From positions 1,906,501 to 1,970,500 of the forward strand of contig NZ_CP045201.1 in NCBI RefSeq assembly GCF_014899185.1: 64,000 nt of DNA. The letters are read 5' to 3'. The notes under the pieces were generated by a model. That model made no database searches, was not told the origin of the DNA, and was given only the letters and a program-made list of their open reading frames with translations. The stretch comes from Pseudooceanicola spongiae (GTDB lineage Bacteria > Pseudomonadota > Alphaproteobacteria > Rhodobacterales > Rhodobacteraceae). The translations under genes and the position numbers were made by a program. This document shows, in pieces, positions 1 through 7,691 of the stretch (position 1 is the first letter of the stretch; each line of letters begins with the position of its first letter).

Positions 1-1
1 C

Positions 2-220
2 CGCGACATCACCCTCACCGACACCGACGTCACCGTCGAGAGTTCCGCCGCGCATATCGTCATGGTGCAGGGCCATGGCTCGGCCTGCGTCACGGTGGTC
101 GGCGCCTCGATGACGCGCACCACGGTGCCGCTCGCGCGGCTCGCCAAATCGCCCTGGCTCCGCGTCACCGTGATGGACCATGCGGGCAAGAAAGCCTGGT
201 CGAACCCGCATCGCCGCTGA
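2..220 (+). CDS. C-terminal fragment of a PHP-domain metallohydrolase (CehA/McbA-like)
   Basis: The frame is open from the left edge of the window and stops with TGA at 218-220, giving the last 72 residues of a protein whose start lies outside. The tail ends in a WLRVTVMDHAGKKAWSNP stretch. This resembles the C-terminal end of PHP-domain phosphoesterases of the CehA/McbA type, where a similar 'VRVEVRDAAGRRAWSNPI' segment closes the fold. No catalytic residues are visible because the N-terminal part is missing. It is followed after 65 bases by the aidB-like gene on the same strand. The family call rests on this tail alone and is moderate. Confidence 0.5.
   Translation, partial: RDITLTDTDVTVESSAAHIVMVQGHGSACVTVVGASMTRTTVPLARLAKSPWLRVTVMDHAGKKAWSNPHRR
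27..61. other. Left edge context
   Basis: Part of the truncated PHP-type frame; no separate element is seen here. Confidence 0.1.
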
Positions 221-285
221 CCCCACCCCGCCTCTTTCCCCGACTCCGCAGGCCCACTAGGCTGACCGGGGAAGGAGGCCCGACC

Positions 286-1917
286 ATGAGCCAAGCGCAA
301 AGCCACCTCGCCACGCACGAGGTCACCAACCAGCCCAGCCCCCGCGGCGACATCGACCTCTGGCAGAGCGACCTGCCGCTGCGCGAGGCGATCAGGCACA
401 ACCACGGCGACCCGACGGCCCTCGCGCCCTACGGCGCAGAGCTGGGCACGGCGCACACGCGTGAAGACGGCGCCCTTGCCAACCGACACACTCCGGACCT
501 GCACCTCTTTGATCGGGCCGGACGGCGGTTGGATGAGGTGCACTTTCACCCCAGCTACCACGCGATGATGCACAGGAGCACCGCCGCTGGCTACAGCGCC
601 ATCCCCTGGGTGCCGGGCACCACCGGCGGCCATGTCACCCACGCCGCCATGGTCTACCTCGCCTCGCAGGTCGAGCCGGGCCACTGCTGCCCCCTGACGA
701 TGAGCTATGCCGCCACTCCCGCGCTTGCCGCCAACCCCGACCTCGCCGCGCTCTGGCAGCCCAAATTGCACGCCCGCGTCTACGACCCCTCGATCCGCCC
801 CGTGGCAAAGAAGGACGGCGCCACCCTCGGCATGGCGATGACCGAGAAACAGGGCGGCTCGGACGTGCGCGCCAATGCAACCACCGCCACCCGCGACGGC
901 GAGACCTACCGCCTGACCGGGCACAAGTGGTTCTGCTCTGCCCCGATGTCCGACGGCTTTCTGACGCTGGCGCAGGCACCTGAGGGGCTGACCTGCTTCC
1001 TCGTGCCCCGCTGGTTGGAGGGGGCGCGCAACACCCTCCGCATCCAGCGCCTGAAGGACAAGCTCGGCAATCGCTCCAATGCCTCGGCCGAGATCGAGTT
1101 CGACCAGACCTTCGCCCAGCGGCTCGGGGACGAGGGGCGCGGCGTGCAGACCATCATCCAGATGGTGCACCACACCCGCCTCGACACGGCGATGGCCCCC
1201 GCCGGCCTGATGCGCGCGGCGTTGGCCGAGGCGCACCACTGGGCGAGTCACCGCAGCGCCTTCCAGAAACGCCTGATCGACCAGCCGCTGATGCGCGCCG
1301 TCCTCGCCGACCTCGCGCTAGATGTCGAAGCCGCCCTCGCCCTCGGCCTGCGCACCGCCCGCGCCTTTGATGGCACGACCGAGGCGGACCGCGCCTTCGC
1401 CCGCATTGCCGTGGCGCTGGCGAAATTCCACAATAACAAGCGCGCGCCTGTGGTCACCTACGAGGCGATGGAAGCCCTCGGCGGCATGGGATATGTCGAG
1501 GACACGCCGATGCCCCTGCTCTACCGTGAAGCCCCGCTGAACGGCATATGGGAGGGCTCGGGCAACGTCATCTGCCTCGACATCCTGCGCACCCTTGCGC
1601 GGGATCCACTTGCCGCCGAAACCCTGCGCGCTGAACTCACCGCAGCCCTCGGCACCGATCCCCGCTATGACGCCGCGCTCAAGGCCCACAGCGCCCGCTG
1701 GCCCGGCCTGCCCCCCGAGGCCGAGGCCCGCTGGTTCGCCGAGCGCACGGCGCTGCTGCTGCAAGCCGCGCTGCTGATCCGCCACGCGCCGCCCGCCGTG
1801 TCGGATGCCTTCACGGCGACCCGCCTTGCGGGCGAAGCCGGTCGCATAACCGGCGCCATGGCAGGCAGCGACGTGACCGCGATCCTCGCCCGCATCGCGC
1901 CCGACGCGGCGGGCTGA
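286..1917 (+). CDS. aidB: Acyl-CoA dehydrogenase family protein, AidB-like (alkylation response)
   Basis: The 543-residue protein has the size and layout of E. coli AidB (541 aa), a flavoprotein of the acyl-CoA dehydrogenase superfamily induced in the Ada response and able to bind DNA. Visible landmarks are the N-terminal TNQPSPRGDIDLW block, the FAD-contacting TEKQGGSDVRAN segment, YRLTGHKWFCSAPMSD, and IWEGSGNV with the conserved Glu near residue 423. The ATG is preceded by a strong GAAGGAGG ribosome binding site ending 7 bases upstream. AidB's true substrate is unknown in the family; some members may act as ordinary acyl-CoA dehydrogenases. No ada-like gene is present nearby, so alkylation control cannot be read from the context. 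Confidence 0.9.
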   Translation: MSQAQSHLATHEVTNQPSPRGDIDLWQSDLPLREAIRHNHGDPTALAPYGAELGTAHTREDGALANRHTPDLHLFDRAGRRLDEVHFHPSYHAMMHRSTAAGYSAIPWVPGTTGGHVTHAAMVYLASQVEPGHCCPLTMSYAATPALAANPDLAALWQPKLHARVYDPSIRPVAKKDGATLGMAMTEKQGGSDVRANATTATRDGETYRLTGHKWFCSAPMSDGFLTLAQAPEGLTCFLVPRWLEGARNTLRIQRLKDKLGNRSNASAEIEFDQTFAQRLGDEGRGVQTIIQMVHHTRLDTAMAPAGLMRAALAEAHHWASHRSAFQKRLIDQPLMRAVLADLALDVEAALALGLRTARAFDGTTEADRAFARIAVALAKFHNNKRAPVVTYEAMEALGGMGYVEDTPMPLLYREAPLNGIWEGSGNVICLDILRTLARDPLAAETLRAELTAALGTDPRYDAALKAHSARWPGLPPEAEARWFAERTALLLQAALLIRHAPPAVSDAFTATRLAGEAGRITGAMAGSDVTAILARIAPDAAG

Positions 1918-1973
1918 CCCGCGGCGAGCGGCCCCGTTGCGGCCCCGGTCATCGGCCTGCAGGCCGAAAATGA

Positions 1974-2016
1974 CACCGTTCAGATACCGTTCAAATACCG
2001 ACGGGATACCGACATC
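1974..2016 (+). repeat. 43-bp dispersed repeat, copy 1
   Basis: This 43-base stretch is repeated without mismatch in inverted orientation at 9324-9366. Internally it is periodic at 11 bases: GTTCAGATACC, GTTCAAATACC, GACGGGATACC, then GACATC. The two copies bracket the phosphatase and phytase-like island. Confidence 0.85.
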
Positions 2017-2050
2017 GAAATCTGACCCCTTCCGGCCCCGTCCCGCCCAG

Positions 2051-2082
2051 AAACGAAAACGCGCCCGGCACTGCCGGACGCG
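2051..2082 (-). terminator. Intrinsic terminator of the phytase-like gene
   Basis: On the minus strand an 11-bp stem with one mismatch (CGCGTCCGGCA paired with TGCCGGGCGCG, one-base loop) is followed by GTTTTCGTTT. It lies about 26 bases past the stop codon of the phytase-like gene. Confidence 0.75.
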
Positions 2083-2107
2083 TCCTCAAAGCGCTCAGTG
2101 ATCGGTG

Positions 2108-4270
2108 TCAGATCTTGCCGATCGAGAAGAACATCGTCTCGCCCGAGTGGTCATCCACCCCGTCATTGTCGGTCGAGACATAGGCCGTCCCATCCTCCAT
2201 GATCGCCAGACCCTCAACCTTATCAAGCACATAGCCACCAGTCGACAGCAGGTCGGGGATCAGGTCGCGCACCTCTTCCTTCGAGACGACAGGCAGATCG
2301 TCGCCCAAGGGTGCCGGCACCATCTCCGAGGCGGGGATACGGTAGATCTTCTTGATCTGCGCCGCTTCGCCGATCTGGTTATCGCGTTCAATCACATAGA
2401 CATTTTCGCCATGCGCCACGATCTCAGACAGACCCGTCCAGCCTTTTTCCGGCTCGGCCTTCTCGTAAAGAACCGCGCCCCAGATTTTTTTCTCAGGGTT
2501 GTAAGCCATCAGTTTCACATGGTTTTTCGCGTCATCGCCCCATTCGCGCTGCACCGCCATCCACAGCGTATCGCCAATGCGCGTCACGCCTTCAAAGCCA
2601 AAGCGCGTCTGATTGGCCAGCAGCGCCTCAGGCAGCATGACCTCCTCGACAATCGCGCCAGTCGCATCCGTATGGTAGAGCGCATGCGCCACACCCTTCT
2701 CGGCATTGCCCTCAGACGCCAGCCAGAAGCCGCCCTGACCGTCCAGCGTTATGCCTTCCAGATCAAGACCTTCCGCCGGTTTGCCATCACGGCTGACACG
2801 AATGACCTGATCGATTTTCGCAGGTTTTTCAGCTGGGTTGATCCGCACAATCGTCGGCTGCGCGCTGTAAAAACTGTCGCTGACCGCCCAGATATGCGCC
2901 CCATCCGCCACCATGCCGGAGTTCGCACCCCAGCCCACCGGCTTGCCATCTTCCAGCAGACCGGCAGAGGTCAGCATCGGATAGCTCGCAGGACCCTCGG
3001 TATATTCAAAGATCATGACATGCGCGCGCACACCACCGTCCTCGACCAGATCGGCTTCGTTGGCCGAAACCAACAGGTTACGCGACGGGATGGCAATGTA
3101 GCCCTCCGGTGCAATCCCCGACGGCAGCAGCTGTTTCAGCACCGGCGCAGTGGGATCGGTCACGTCATAGACCCCCACAACCGAGGCGCGCTCGGCCCCG
3201 ACGAAGACCATCGGCGTGCCGCCAAAAGTGCCGACTTCGATGGATTCAGGCTCAACGCCCTTCTTGCCTGAGCGTTTGTCCGGATAGTGCCCGATCTCTG
3301 CAATCGCGTACTCGAAGGAGGTGCCGCTGTCATAGACCAGCTCGCCGGTCTTGGAGAAAATCGACCAGCCGCGCGTGCCACCGTCCATGTCCCCCTCGTT
3401 GGCCATGGCGAAGTGCTCGTCATCGATCCAGCCAATCGCATCCGGCTCGCGCGGAACATCGGTGATGCTGCCGGTGAAAGTGATCGCGCCGTCCTTCTCG
3501 GTATCGACACCGTCCAGCGACACCCGTCCAGCCGAGAAGTTCGACAGGATCTCGCCGTCCTTCGACACCACGACGATGTGGTTATTTTCCTGAAGCGTGA
3601 CAACGGTTTCGCCGAGAGAGTTGATGTCGACGAACTCGGGCTCAGGATCTTCGGGCGCGATCTCGGTCAGGCCGGTCAGAGCGACGTGCTTGATGCTGGC
3701 ACAATCGGCCATCGCATCGGCGACACCCAAGATCACCAGATCACCGGCGGGCATCTGCCCGACACGACCATCGCCGAGCTCCTCGTCCCGCTCGTTCTCG
3801 ATGGCGACCGAGATGAAGCTGCCGTCCTTGGCCACGGCGACACTGTCAGGCTGACCGCCTAGATCGCAGGTGGAAGTGATGGTCTTGGAGGCGATGTCGA
3901 CCGTCACCAGCTTGCCCGAGGGCTTGGTGTAGCTCTCCGACGTGTTGACGCCGACATAGGCCGTCTGGCCGATGATACCGACGCTGGTCGGCTCGCCACC
4001 CATGTCGATATTGCCCAAGGGCTTGGGCGCGCGCGGATCGGTGATGTCGACCAACCCGACAACGCCCAGCGGGCTGTCGGTATAGACCAGAGTCATACCG
4101 TCTTCGGTGGCATAAATGATCTCAGCCGAAGTGGGGCGGCTGGTGTCTTCGCCTTCCGCCATGTTCAGCGGCGTGGCAAAGCTGGCGATGCGATTGAAAT
4201 TCATCTCGGCGCTCGCCATGCCAGCCTGCAGGGCCAGAAGCGATGTCAGCGCGGTGGCGCGAATAATCAT
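2108..4270 (-). CDS. Secreted esterase-like activity of phytase family protein
   Basis: About 720 residues with an N-terminal signal peptide (MIIRATALTSLLALQAGMASA). The first half is a beta-propeller-like series of YVTN/LVIVP-type repeats (DITDPRAPKPLGNIDM, DVTDPTAPVLKQL). The second half is a phytase-like domain with EGITLDGQGGFWLASEG and VEGLAIMEDGTAYVSTDNDGVDD. Such proteins are periplasmic or extracellular and are linked to phosphoester hydrolysis, mostly by homology and Pho-regulon membership. I prefer the ATG at 4270 over the in-frame ATG 12 bases earlier because GGGGAA lies just before it. A weak Pho-box-like direct repeat lies upstream. It is transcribed alone, with a terminator behind it. 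Confidence 0.8.
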   Translation of the reverse strand: MIIRATALTSLLALQAGMASAEMNFNRIASFATPLNMAEGEDTSRPTSAEIIYATEDGMTLVYTDSPLGVVGLVDITDPRAPKPLGNIDMGGEPTSVGIIGQTAYVGVNTSESYTKPSGKLVTVDIASKTITSTCDLGGQPDSVAVAKDGSFISVAIENERDEELGDGRVGQMPAGDLVILGVADAMADCASIKHVALTGLTEIAPEDPEPEFVDINSLGETVVTLQENNHIVVVSKDGEILSNFSAGRVSLDGVDTEKDGAITFTGSITDVPREPDAIGWIDDEHFAMANEGDMDGGTRGWSIFSKTGELVYDSGTSFEYAIAEIGHYPDKRSGKKGVEPESIEVGTFGGTPMVFVGAERASVVGVYDVTDPTAPVLKQLLPSGIAPEGYIAIPSRNLLVSANEADLVEDGGVRAHVMIFEYTEGPASYPMLTSAGLLEDGKPVGWGANSGMVADGAHIWAVSDSFYSAQPTIVRINPAEKPAKIDQVIRVSRDGKPAEGLDLEGITLDGQGGFWLASEGNAEKGVAHALYHTDATGAIVEEVMLPEALLANQTRFGFEGVTRIGDTLWMAVQREWGDDAKNHVKLMAYNPEKKIWGAVLYEKAEPEKGWTGLSEIVAHGENVYVIERDNQIGEAAQIKKIYRIPASEMVPAPLGDDLPVVSKEEVRDLIPDLLSTGGYVLDKVEGLAIMEDGTAYVSTDNDGVDDHSGETMFFSIGKI

Positions 4271-4325
4271 GGTTTTCCCCATTTGGATCTATGGGGGACA
4301 GGTGCCGCACTCCTGCAACTCTAAT

Positions 4326-4343
4326 GTGACGAAGAGGGCACAG
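4326..4343 (-). promoter_or_regulatory. Possible weak Pho box upstream of the phytase-like gene
   Basis: On the minus strand the 7-mers CTGTGCC and TCGTCAC are spaced by 11 bases, as in PhoB-type boxes, but the match to CTGTCAT/C is imperfect. It lies about 56 bases upstream of the phytase-like start. It is only suggestive. Confidence 0.3.
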
Positions 4344-4370
4344 TTTTACGACAAGCGCCAGCGCAAGGCC

Positions 4371-4925
4371 TCAGATGGCCTCCTGCGTTGCGGCCTCGCC
4401 CAGCAGCGTGCCCTCAGCGTTCAGATCCGCCATGACGCCCATCAGTTTGGACAAAGTGCGATAGAGCGTGCGGCGCTCCGTGGCGGAGAGTTTCTCAAGC
4501 AGGAATTTCTGCCGCGCACGCCCCACGCGGATCACATCGCGGCCCACGTTCTGGCCTTCCTCGGTCAGCTCGAAAATCGCGCGACGGGCATCTTTGGGGT
4601 CATCGCCCTTGCAGATATAGCCCCGTTCGGCCAGCGCGGCGGCGGCCCGGCTGATCTGCGCCCCATCCAGCAACAGCGTCTCGCAGATCTCGCCGTAGGA
4701 TTGCGGACCACTGTTGACAAGACGCGCCAGCACCCGCCCTTCGGCCAGGGTCAGCCCGAAATGCCGAGAGAAATACTTGGAAATGTTGCGATTGAATTCG
4801 CCCGAAAGCATCCCGATCCGGTAGGTCAGATAGTCCTCGTGCGGCATGTCCTCGTAGGTGGAATCAGCCGCAGTATCGTCGAGGAAGGCAGGCATCTGCC
4901 AGTAGGGTTGGCTCTTGGGCGGCAT
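4371..4925 (-). CDS. MarR family transcriptional regulator
   Basis: The 184-residue protein carries a MarR-type winged helix: LTLAEGRVLARLV, then the recognition region SYGEICETLLLDGAQISRAAAALAERG (read in parts), then the wing with DDPKDARRAIFELTEEG. An N-terminal extension of about 30 residues precedes the domain. MarR proteins are homodimers that repress nearby or divergent genes and are relieved by small phenolic or oxidising ligands. A perfect 12-bp palindrome lies 49 bases upstream of its start and may be its own operator. The target genes cannot be told from the context; the phytase-like gene downstream is on the same strand but has its own upstream region. Confidence 0.85.
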   Translation of the reverse strand: MPPKSQPYWQMPAFLDDTAADSTYEDMPHEDYLTYRIGMLSGEFNRNISKYFSRHFGLTLAEGRVLARLVNSGPQSYGEICETLLLDGAQISRAAAALAERGYICKGDDPKDARRAIFELTEEGQNVGRDVIRVGRARQKFLLEKLSATERRTLYRTLSKLMGVMADLNAEGTLLGEAATQEAI

Positions 4926-4973
4926 CTGGGTCTTTTCCTTTGAACGGAACTGCCCAAGGCTATGGCGAAGTCA

Positions 4974-4985
4974 TTGACATGTCAA
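4974..4985. promoter_or_regulatory. Palindrome TTGACATGTCAA, candidate MarR operator
   Basis: A perfect 12-bp palindrome in the leader of the MarR gene. MarR proteins commonly bind palindromes of this size over their own promoters. The assignment is by position only. Confidence 0.45.
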
Positions 4986-5177
4986 ACAATCTTGACAATC
5001 CCTGACCCCGCCCCGCTGTCATTGCCCGCAGGGCGGGCAATCTCGCTTCGGCCGAGGGAGGGCCGTTGGCATCTGGGTGCTTTAAGCCTCTATTTGGCCT
5101 ACTCTTCATCCGGTTTCAAGCGGGATGACCCAATGTCGCAACCCTCGGCAAAGCGGCGTCGGTTTGCCTGCTTTGCC

Positions 5178-6515
5178 TCACGCCCGCAGCCGCGCCAGAA
5201 CCGGCAGGCGCAGCGCCGCCACGGCCGGCAGTAGCGCCAACACCATGGCGACCAGAACAAAGCCTGCGACCAGATTCAGCTCGGCCCAGCCAAAGGTCGC
5301 GGGCACGGCAATGCCGGTGCGCGCCGAGAGGATCCGGCTCAGCCCCCATGTCGCCAGTACGCCTCCGCCAAGGCCCAGCACCGCCCCGGCCCCCAGCAAG
5401 ACGCCCGAGAACGCCCAGACCACCGCCATCAGATAACGCCCCGGCGCCCCGAGCGCGCGCAGCAGGGCCAGATGGCGCGCGAACAGCCGGGTCAGGATGA
5501 ACAGGCCAACCAGCACGCTGGCCGCCACCAGCGCTTGCGAGACCAGCGCCATCAGCGACATCGCCGCGCGCAGATCCCCCATGATGCCGTAGAGCTGCGA
5601 CAGAACCGCGCCGGGAAAGAATGCCATCGTCTCGCGGTCGCGGGTGAACTGCGACCGCAGGGCATAGCTGGCAGCAAGGCTGTCGGCCTTGATCACAATG
5701 GCCGGCGTGCCGGGAAAATGCGCCGGATCGAACGGCGGGCCGAGCTTTTCAGGCCCGTGTTCGTGTTCGGCCTCATGCGCATGATCGTGGTCTGCGTCAT
5801 GGCCATCCGCCAGACCATGCACGCCCCAGACCGCCTCGATCGGGACGACAACGGCGTTGTCCCAGGGCGTTCCAGTCAGCGGCATGCGACCGACCACAAC
5901 GAAGTCCACATCATGGGCGTCGTGGTCCGCGCCATCGCCAACCCCATGCGCTGGCTCAAAAGTTTCACCAATGGCAAGTGGCACCAAGGCGCCGACCACG
6001 GCCTCATGCTCGGCCTCAAACATGTGCCCCTCTGGCGGACCTTTCGCAAGGTGCGTCACCAGATCCGCCGTCGTGCCCACCACAGGAGAGGCGCCGACAG
6101 AATCACCAAAGGCCAGCGGGGCCGCCAGCGCGACATGCGCGGCCCCCGCGACCGCAGCGTAGGTGGTGCCGTCCAGCAAGGGCGCGTCCGTCGGCTGCAG
6201 ATAGACCGAGGCGAGCATCATCGTCACCTCGCTGCCCGGTGCCGTCACCACGATGTCAAAGCCGTCCGCCGCGCGGGCCGTGCCGATGCGCAGGCCACGT
6301 TCCTGCGCGATCAGCCCGACCCCCATGGCGACCGAGACGGCAACCACAACGACAAAGATCGCGGCCGTCCAGCGAAACCGCCCCAGCATCGCGCCAACCA
6401 GCGACCAAGGTGCATAGCCGCGCAGCAGCACAGCGCCCAGCACGCCGATCGGCAAAAGCAGCGCGACGAAGATCAGCGCGTCCTGCGTGTTCGGTGTCAG
6501 ATCAGCCCAGCTCAC
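5178..6515 (-). CDS. FtsX-like ABC transporter permease with His-rich periplasmic loop
   Basis: About 445 residues with a MacB/FtsX topology: membrane helices near residues 13-32 and 50-70, a large extracytoplasmic domain, then three C-terminal helices. I chose the GTG at 6515 because AAGGGG sits 7 bases upstream and it overlaps the ATPase stop by 14 bases; the longer ATG frame has no such site. The large loop has two His/Asp clusters, near residues 190-201 and 233-253 (for example HDADHDHAHEAEHEHG), typical of metal-binding segments. It is the last gene of the phoA / DUF3299-like / ATPase / permease run. A role in metal (zinc) handling is inferred, not shown. Confidence 0.85.
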   Translation of the reverse strand: MSWADLTPNTQDALIFVALLLPIGVLGAVLLRGYAPWSLVGAMLGRFRWTAAIFVVVVAVSVAMGVGLIAQERGLRIGTARAADGFDIVVTAPGSEVTMMLASVYLQPTDAPLLDGTTYAAVAGAAHVALAAPLAFGDSVGASPVVGTTADLVTHLAKGPPEGHMFEAEHEAVVGALVPLAIGETFEPAHGVGDGADHDAHDVDFVVVGRMPLTGTPWDNAVVVPIEAVWGVHGLADGHDADHDHAHEAEHEHGPEKLGPPFDPAHFPGTPAIVIKADSLAASYALRSQFTRDRETMAFFPGAVLSQLYGIMGDLRAAMSLMALVSQALVAASVLVGLFILTRLFARHLALLRALGAPGRYLMAVVWAFSGVLLGAGAVLGLGGGVLATWGLSRILSARTGIAVPATFGWAELNLVAGFVLVAMVLALLPAVAALRLPVLARLRA

Positions 6516-7200
6516 GCGAAGTCCCCTTGAAATCATTGACCAAAGCGCCGTGCGCCATGGTGAGAACGCGGTCCATTCGGGCCAGCAGGTTCGGGTCATG
6601 ACTGACCACGATCAGCGTGCGCCCGGCATCGCGCGCCTCGGCCAGCAGCAGATCGGTCAGCCGCTCGGCATTGGCGCTGTCGAGGCTCGCCGTCGGCTCA
6701 TCCGCCAGCAGGATCGACGGGCGATGTGCCAGAGCACGGGCGACGGCGACGCGCTGACGCTCGCCTCCGGAGAAGTGGGACACGTCGCGGGCAGCCTCGG
6801 GCAGCGAGAGCGCAGAGAGACGGCGCGCCGCCTCAAGGCGCAGGGCGCGGCGTACCGCACGCGGGCGGAACCCGGCGACCACGGTGGCATTGGCCAGAGC
6901 GCCCAACTCTTCAAACAACAGATGATCCTGAAAAATCAGACCGATATGGCGGGCACGAAAGGCTGCACGCGCGGTGGCTGAAAGGCTCCCCAGATCGGTA
7001 TCGCCCCACAGGACCGACCCACGCATCTGCGGTGCCAGCCCGGCCAACGCGAACAGCAGAGAGGATTTGCCCGCGCCGCTCGGTCCGCTGAGGCCAATCG
7101 CTTCGCCGGGGGCGACGTCCAGCCGGGGCACGGCGGCCAGAACGGAACCGCTCTCGGACAGCACGGTGAGGTCGCGCAGCTTCAGGGCGCGCTTATCCAT
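6502..7200 (-). CDS. ABC transporter ATP-binding protein (LolD/MacB-like)
   Basis: The 232-residue ATPase has Walker A GPSGAGKSS at residues 39-47, the signature HFSGGERQR near 142-150 and Walker B ILLADEPT near 163-170, followed by the H-loop VVSHD. This is the LolD/MacB/FtsE subfamily that pairs with FtsX-type permeases and drives periplasmic work rather than classical import. The ATG at 7200 overlaps the stop of the DUF3299-like gene by 8 bases (ATGGATAA), so translation is probably coupled. Longer upstream reading in this frame is the shadow of the preceding gene. Confidence 0.9.
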   Translation of the reverse strand: MDKRALKLRDLTVLSESGSVLAAVPRLDVAPGEAIGLSGPSGAGKSSLLFALAGLAPQMRGSVLWGDTDLGSLSATARAAFRARHIGLIFQDHLLFEELGALANATVVAGFRPRAVRRALRLEAARRLSALSLPEAARDVSHFSGGERQRVAVARALAHRPSILLADEPTASLDSANAERLTDLLLAEARDAGRTLIVVSHDPNLLARMDRVLTMAHGALVNDFKGTSRELG

Positions 7201-7615
7201 AGGTGGCATCCACCACCCGCACCATGCTGAGAAAACCTGTCTCGGGATCAACGAAACGGCCCAGTTCAAGACGGCCCGTGGCCTCGATCCTGACGTTGAA
7301 GGGGTGCACGTCCAATCGACGCCGGATGTAGACTGCCAGAATGTCATCGGGCCACTCTGCCTCGCTCTCGCAGAACGGACAGACAGCCATAGGGCGTTGA
7401 GTCATCACGAAAAAAGCGGCGTCGGCTTTCAGCGGTGGGGCCATGAAACCCTCGAACCGCACCCGCTGACCATCGAGCGCGCGGGCCCGTTCAGTAAAGG
7501 CGCCGCCCTTTTCATAGAGGTCGCGCGGCTTCATCGCCTCGGCCCGTTCGGCCATCACGCGGCTTGCCAGCGGCACCGCCAGCGCGGCCAGAACCAGATT
7601 TCGACGTGTCAGCAT
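7193..7615 (-). CDS. DUF3299-like secreted protein with CPFC motif
   Basis: The 140-residue protein begins with a twin-arginine-like signal (TRRNLVLAALAVPLASRVMA) and continues with RVRFEGFMAPPLKADAAFF and a CPFC motif at residues 79-82. Small DUF3299-type proteins with this RFEGFM/CPFC layout are often encoded beside FtsX-type ABC transporters. Similar genes occur in zinc-responsive ABC clusters such as Vibrio zrg; I recall this comparison from the literature and it needs checking. Here it sits between phoA and the ABC genes in one operon. The cysteine pair could bind metal or a disulfide partner. Function is unknown. Confidence 0.7.
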   Translation of the reverse strand: MLTRRNLVLAALAVPLASRVMAERAEAMKPRDLYEKGGAFTERARALDGQRVRFEGFMAPPLKADAAFFVMTQRPMAVCPFCESEAEWPDDILAVYIRRRLDVHPFNVRIEATGRLELGRFVDPETGFLSMVRVVDATYG

Positions 7616-7691
7616 GACCGTTCTCCTGCCCAGTAGAACAGGCGAAGGGCCCCGGTGTCCGAGGCCCCTGCCCTTGGTTTTTCGCGGTGCC

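Noticed and set aside
27-61. Separate element at the left edge of the window
   Set aside because: The stretch is coding sequence of the truncated PHP-type gene; the low-confidence edge entry should be ignored.
2105-3271. Plus-strand frame of 388 codons opposite the phytase-like gene
   Set aside because: Antisense shadow; the minus-strand product has a signal peptide and domain motifs, this one has none.
7616-7691. GC-rich stem between phoA and the DUF3299-like gene as a terminator
   Set aside because: There is no T-run after the stem, and gene spacing favours read-through; it could still lower downstream expression.
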